A stretch of DNA of 64,000 nt from Herbaspirillum sp. Sphag64 (lineage in GTDB: Bacteria > Pseudomonadota > Gammaproteobacteria > Burkholderiales > Burkholderiaceae_D): assembly GCF_014192645.1 (NCBI RefSeq), contig NZ_JACHYE010000007.1, forward strand, positions 1 to 64,000, in the 5' to 3' direction. Both the position numbers and the translations under genes were made by a program. The number at the start of each line of letters is the position of its first letter. Position 1 is the first letter of the stretch. The notes beneath the pieces were generated by a model, which was not told the origin of the DNA, ran no database searches, and saw nothing but the letters and a program-made list of their open reading frames with translations. This document shows positions 60,141 through 64,000 of this stretch, in pieces.

Positions 60141-60823
60141 GCGGCTACGATAATTTGAGTAATGCGGTGCGCGCCCAGGCAGCGCTCGGGCAAAACAATT
60201 TGTCATTCCCACGTTGGGCGACGATCAGCAGTTATGACCCGAATACACCAGCAGTCAAGGTGATGATCCAGCCTGAGAATCAGGAAAGCGGCTGGATGGC
60301 GCTGGGCGCTGTCGGGGTCGGATCTGGGTTCGGGGTGGCAGTTGGCCCTGGCATCGGTGATATGGTGCTGGCAGTATTCCCAGAGGGGGATTTCAACTCG
60401 GGTGCGATCATTGGTCGGTTCTGGTCGACGTTGAACCAAGCGATTGCGGTGCCAAGCGGCGAGGTGTGGCTGACTCACAAGTCGGGTTCATTCGCCAAGT
60501 TGGTTGCTAGTGGCGACGTCGACGTGTCGGCGACTGGCAATGCGAACGTCAATGCGGGTGGAAATATTGCAGCATCCGCAAGTGGAAATATAACGGCGTC
60601 TGCTAGCGGCAGCATCAGCCTGACCGGGACAACGATCACGCTTAACGGCGCGATCGCTCTGAATGGCCCGATTTCGCAAACCAATACTGCTGGCGGCTCT
60701 ACAGCAGCATCACTGATCGGGCCGCTTACTGTCACCAATGACGTGACTGCAGCAGGTAAATCGTTGTCGACCCATACCCACCATGAAAACGGAGCAGGAA
60801 ATAACACGAGTGCTCCCAATTAA
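60137..60823 (+). CDS. baseplate spike protein, P2 gpV/Mu gp45-like
   Basis: A 228-residue membrane-piercing spike. An OB-fold part (VKVMIQPENQESGWMALGAV; GIGDMVLAVFPEGDFNSGAI) is followed by a repetitive beta-helix (DVSATGNANVNAGGNIAASA, SGNITASASGSISLTGTTIT) and the tip motif STHTHHENG, whose His-x-His binds iron in P2 gpV. It is the phage counterpart of the VgrG at the left end of the window. Starts in the stop of the hub gene. Confidence 0.92.
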   Translation: MSGYDNLSNAVRAQAALGQNNLSFPRWATISSYDPNTPAVKVMIQPENQESGWMALGAVGVGSGFGVAVGPGIGDMVLAVFPEGDFNSGAIIGRFWSTLNQAIAVPSGEVWLTHKSGSFAKLVASGDVDVSATGNANVNAGGNIAASASGNITASASGSISLTGTTITLNGAIALNGPISQTNTAGGSTAASLIGPLTVTNDVTAAGKSLSTHTHHENGAGNNTSAPN

Positions 60824-60831
60824 GGCTTCCC

Positions 60832-61236
60832 ATGTTCGATTTGCATCATTACTACGGATCTGACCTTGAGGTGTCGGCGACTGGGGATTTGCTGGTCGCT
60901 GATGCCACGACCACCGGTGAGCAGCGCTGTTATCGACGGTTATTGACCAACCCTGCCATGACGGACAGCGCAGGGAACGTCACGGCTTCGCCTGATTACA
61001 CATTCGCTGTGGACTACGGTGCTGGCATTGGGCGGCGCGTCGGATCGCCGGTCGATCTGCCGGAGATAACAGCACTGATCAAGGCGCAAATGCAGCTGGA
61101 ATCCGGTGTATCGCAGTCTCCGATTGCCCCTGACGTCGAACTCATTTCCAGTGGGGAGGTGTTGGGGGCTGTAATCCGCTACACCGACGCCAATACCGGG
61201 CAACCGGTCATTCTCAATTTTGACGTGAGCCAGTAA
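60832..61236 (+). CDS. baseplate protein, Mu gp46/P2 gpW-like
   Basis: A 134-residue wedge protein: DLEVSATGDLLVADATTTGE at the start, QRCYRRLLTNPAMTDSAGNV, DYGAGIGRRVGSPVDLPEIT, ALIKAQMQLESGVSQSP, the usual pattern of GP46-type wedges. It stands between spike and gpJ genes as in Mu. The stop overlaps the gpJ start by one base (TAATG). Confidence 0.88.
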   Translation: MFDLHHYYGSDLEVSATGDLLVADATTTGEQRCYRRLLTNPAMTDSAGNVTASPDYTFAVDYGAGIGRRVGSPVDLPEITALIKAQMQLESGVSQSPIAPDVELISSGEVLGAVIRYTDANTGQPVILNFDVSQ

Positions 61237-62369
61237 TGCAGACCTATTCGTTTAATCAGATCGTCCAAAACTTCGCGACGGCGGTGCAGGGCAGCACGTC
61301 AAAGTTAGTGAATTTCGGTACCGGCTCGGTACTTCTGGCAATTGCCCAGGCGATGGCTGGGGTAGGGCTTTGGCTGCAGGGAATGATACTCACCTTGCTT
61401 GCAGTGACCAGAGCGTCGACATCAAGCGGTACTGATTTGGACACATGGCTAGCCGACTTTGGATTTACGCGTTTAGCGGCAAATGCCTCCTCGGGCCAGG
61501 TTATCTTTGCGAGGTACACGCCGACCGCCCAGGCATTTATCCCAGCTGGGACTTCCGCGACCGTCCAAAGTGCCGACGGGAGCGTGCAATTTGCCGTTCT
61601 CGCAGACACGACCAATACTGCATATAACGCGACCCTTGGCGGGTATGTGCTGCCAGCGGGGCAAGCAAGTATCAGCGTGACCGTCCAGTGTTTAACTGCC
61701 GGATCTGTCGGCAATGTTGCTGCAGGCGCTATCAGTTCGTTGGTGGTTGCGATTTCCGGCGTGGATACGGTGACCAACGCAGTCGCCTTCACGAATGGCT
61801 ATGACGCTGAGACCGATGCGGCAGCGCGATCACGCTTCATTCTGTACTTGGCAGGCCTGTCAAAGGCGACTCTGGCTGCAATTGGATCAGCAATTCTGTC
61901 GGTGGAGCAGGGGCTAACCTATAAAATCATTGAGAACCAGACATTTACCGGCACAACACAGGCTGGCCTGTTGACGGTAGTGGTCGATGACGGTACCGGA
62001 GCGCCTTCCTCAACGCTCAAAAGCAGCGTTGCTGCAGCTGTCGAGTCTACGCGCGCCGCCGGGGTTACATACGGGGTCTATGGGCCAACGCTGCTGACGG
62101 CTACTGTAGTGATGACGATTACGACATCAACAGCAACTGGCGCGCCTTCGCACTCCGCCGTTGCCGCGATTGTCCAGGCCGCGATTCTGTCCTACATCAA
62201 CAGCCTTGCAATGGGCGTATCGCTCCAATACAGCTACCTTGCAACGATTGCCTACAGCGCATCGTCTTACGTGACCAACGTAACCAGCTGGACGCTCAAT
62301 GGCGGCACATCTGACCTGACTGCGACCGGCGTGCAGGAAATCAAATCTTCCTCTGTAACGGTGAATTGA
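61236..62369 (+). CDS. baseplate wedge protein gpJ-like
   Basis: A 377-residue protein. Family features: the start FNQIVQNFATAVQGSTSKLV, GTDLDTWLADFGFTRLAANA, GQVIFARYTPTAQAFIPAGT, TDAAARSRFILYLAGLSKAT and a C-terminal VVDDGTGAPSSTLKSSVAAA. gpJ-type proteins form the wedge arms linking hub and fibres. Its stop overlaps the next gene by one base (TGATG). Confidence 0.92.
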   Translation: MQTYSFNQIVQNFATAVQGSTSKLVNFGTGSVLLAIAQAMAGVGLWLQGMILTLLAVTRASTSSGTDLDTWLADFGFTRLAANASSGQVIFARYTPTAQAFIPAGTSATVQSADGSVQFAVLADTTNTAYNATLGGYVLPAGQASISVTVQCLTAGSVGNVAAGAISSLVVAISGVDTVTNAVAFTNGYDAETDAAARSRFILYLAGLSKATLAAIGSAILSVEQGLTYKIIENQTFTGTTQAGLLTVVVDDGTGAPSSTLKSSVAAAVESTRAAGVTYGVYGPTLLTATVVMTITTSTATGAPSHSAVAAIVQAAILSYINSLAMGVSLQYSYLATIAYSASSYVTNVTSWTLNGGTSDLTATGVQEIKSSSVTVN

Positions 62370-63052
62370 TGGCTACGGGCGACAGCAGCAATATTTTTGC
62401 GAGGCTACGCAGTTATCTGCCGGCTGGATGGTTCCCCGATTCTGCGCCGATTCTGGCCGGTGTGCTGTCAGGGATTGCTTCGGTACTCTCGGTCTCATAC
62501 GGATTGTTCATCTATGCCAAAGCGCAGACAAGGATTCTGACTGCGACGGACGGGTGGCTTGATCTGATTTCGTATGACTTTTTTGGATCAAATCTGCCGC
62601 GAAAGACAGGTGAGACAGACGCGGCTTTCCTGGCGCGCATCCGAGCAAATCTGTTTCAGGAGCGCGCAACGAGAAAGGCCTACACAACTGTTCTGACGAC
62701 GCTTACAGGTTATGCGCCAATCATCTTTGAGCCGGCCAACCCATACGATACAGGGGCGATGAATGCTTCCACTTCAGCTGGATTCTGTGGTGTCGGTCGT
62801 ATGGGCTCAATTGCAATGCCTTATACGGTGCTGGTCACTGCATACCGGCCAAAGTTGCAAGGCGCATCGATGGGCATGGGATTCGCAGACGCGCCGAAGA
62901 TAACGGCAATGAATACGCCACTATCAACCTCATATAACGGATCGCTTTCAAACTACACCAGCGCCGCCAGCGACGCCGACATCTACGCCGCTGTCAATGC
63001 GACTCGGGCCGAAGGAATAACGGCCTGGGTCGCAATCACGAACCACTCATAA
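62369..63052 (+). CDS. baseplate/tail protein gpI-like
   Basis: A 227-residue protein from the ATG at 62369. NIFARLRSYLPAGWFPDSAP, then GYAPIIFEPANPYDTGAMNA, GETDAAFLARIRANLFQERA and the C-terminal half with repeated short Gly/Ser/Ala stretches match wedge proteins downstream of gpJ that connect to the tail fibre. A terminator-like hairpin follows before the fibre gene. Confidence 0.75.
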   Translation: MATGDSSNIFARLRSYLPAGWFPDSAPILAGVLSGIASVLSVSYGLFIYAKAQTRILTATDGWLDLISYDFFGSNLPRKTGETDAAFLARIRANLFQERATRKAYTTVLTTLTGYAPIIFEPANPYDTGAMNASTSAGFCGVGRMGSIAMPYTVLVTAYRPKLQGASMGMGFADAPKITAMNTPLSTSYNGSLSNYTSAASDADIYAAVNATRAEGITAWVAITNHS

Positions 63053-63071
63053 CGCAATACAACCCACTTTG

Positions 63072-63096
63072 AAGCCCGCCTTGAGCGGGCTTTTTC
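63072..63096 (+). terminator. terminator-like hairpin before the tail fibre gene
   Basis: AAGCCCGC-CTTGA-GCGGGCTT (63072-63092) followed by TTTC. It lies 19 nt upstream of the fibre start, close to its ribosome binding site. Confidence 0.7.
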
Positions 63097-63114
63097 TATT
63101 GGAGAAATCATTTT

Positions 63115-64000
63115 ATGGATCGCATCGAGACCTACGTCGGGCAATCGATTTTGGAGTGGAATTTCAGCAAGCCGGATCAAAACAAGATGGTCGCCCTGGC
63201 GAAGATGATTTCATTGATGTTTGGCAGCACGACCATGGCAAACGGGCTGGCTTGCACACAGCAAACCGTGGCGACTATGTTCGTCAATATCGGTGCCGGC
63301 GAGATTTACCAGGCCGCGCAACTGGAAGCGACCGCTTGCGGCACTTTGCCAGCCGATACTGCGCACACGATCATGAAGCAGGGCATCGCCTTGGACACAG
63401 TAGTGGTGCCGAACTCCGCGACCGGCGTGACTGCGTTCACCGCGCCAGCGACTTCCGGCCAGTCGATCAATTACCTGATCGAAGCTGCCTATGCAGACTC
63501 TGACGTCAGCATTGATCCAACAACCGGCACAAGCCCTGTCGTACTGCCGTTTTACAACTCGAGCAACCCTCAGTCACCATTGCAGGGACCAGGCGGAACC
63601 AGTGCGACAAGCAACACCTTTAGAAAGGGTATTGTTTCGCTTCAGGTCAAGGCTGGCGCAGCAGCTACAACTGGCTCGCAGACAACCCCGGCACCAGACA
63701 GCGGCTACGTTGGGCTATGGGTGGTTACCGTGGCCTATGGGCAGACTTCGATTACCTCAGCGAACATTGCTGCCTACCCAGGCGCACCAATTTTGCCATC
63801 TTCGATACTGGCATCGCTGCAATCTGGCAACCTGCAATATGGGCAGGATGTCGGCACGACTGCAAACGTGGTGCAGGGCTCGTTTCCACTGCCTCCCGCT
63901 GCACTGGGTGATACCCAGCCTTTCTGGGTCAAGATCAAAAATACCAACACCGGAGCGACTACATTCACTCCGAACGCTGGCGTGATCGCTGCCTCTCCGT
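63115..64000 (+). CDS. phage tail fibre protein (truncated by window edge)
   Basis: An open frame of 295 codons running off the window, starting with ATG behind GGAGAAA. MDRIETYVGQSILEWNFSKP at the start is followed by LGQSL-less, Ala/Thr/Ser/Gly-rich sequence: VVTVAYGQTSITSANIAAYP, GDTQPFWVKIKNTNTGATTF. The order after gpI and the repetitive low-complexity nature fit a tail fibre or its attached base. This part would decide the receptor and, in a tailocin, the killing range. The C-terminal receptor-binding end and any chaperone gene lie outside the window. Confidence 0.75.
   Translation, partial: MDRIETYVGQSILEWNFSKPDQNKMVALAKMISLMFGSTTMANGLACTQQTVATMFVNIGAGEIYQAAQLEATACGTLPADTAHTIMKQGIALDTVVVPNSATGVTAFTAPATSGQSINYLIEAAYADSDVSIDPTTGTSPVVLPFYNSSNPQSPLQGPGGTSATSNTFRKGIVSLQVKAGAAATTGSQTTPAPDSGYVGLWVVTVAYGQTSITSANIAAYPGAPILPSSILASLQSGNLQYGQDVGTTANVVQGSFPLPPAALGDTQPFWVKIKNTNTGATTFTPNAGVIAASP

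Overview
The window looks like chromosomal DNA of a betaproteobacterium, most likely Burkholderiales and probably close to Oxalobacteraceae. This is inferred from the moderate-to-high G+C backbone, the betaproteobacterial porin, the bcs cellulose operon, ssu/sfn-type sulfur genes, an eutBC/Eat ethanolamine cluster and many LysR/AraC/MarR regulators. No rRNA or other taxon marker is present, so the assignment is soft.

Layout. (1) 1-2529: the end of a type VI secretion spike gene (vgrG), a LysM-muramidase effector and an AT-rich exported candidate immunity protein, followed by a decayed IS5-family insertion sequence (about 2638-3494). (2) 4071-8520: a small lipoprotein, a DUF4105 outer-membrane-like protein and a chemoreceptor. 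(3) 8628-25243: a cyclic-di-GMP block (HD-GYP phosphodiesterase, GGDEF-EAL protein, periplasmic binding protein), a porin, and bcsA-bcsB-bcsC-bcsZ for cellulose synthesis and export. BcsA carries a PilZ domain, so the turnover enzymes next door plausibly control the polymer made here. (4) 25331-35102: an AraC regulator, a LysE exporter, then a minus-strand organosulfur operon (ssuC, ssuB, sfnB-like, ssuD-like, a hydroxyacid dehydrogenase, a class II aldolase, ssuA) with a LysR gene behind it. (5) 35275-36982: MarR, siderophore-interacting flavoprotein and ferredoxin. (6) 36983-43315: ethanolamine use without a microcompartment (eutC, eutB, exported HAD phosphatase, permease, divergent EutR-like activator).

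(7) About 43900-64000 (window end): phage-derived DNA. A tightly overlapped early block (nuclease-like proteins, NinB, YbcO-like protein, a zinc-finger protein in the position of an antiterminator) is followed by a promoter, a highly structured untranslated stretch, a terminator and a tRNA-Gly. A minus-strand hicAB toxin-antitoxin pair with a large palindromic operator follows. Then comes a contractile tail module: tail terminator, sheath, tube, frameshifted chaperone, gp10-like protein, short tape measure, hub, spike, wedge proteins and tail fibre. No integrase, repressor, terminase, portal or capsid gene is present between the early block and the tail, so the locus is either a decayed prophage or a headless contractile particle (tailocin-like).

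The tail operon is interrupted by several cargo islets: hicAB; Bro-N plus HNH-AP2; a minus-strand lipoprotein and membrane-protein pair; and a DUF2513 gene. It is also dotted with intrinsic-terminator hairpins, which suggests that readthrough (antitermination) is needed. Several small genes (hicA, 43-, 56- and 58-codon-class phage genes) and the truncated tail fibre gene were read directly from the sequence.
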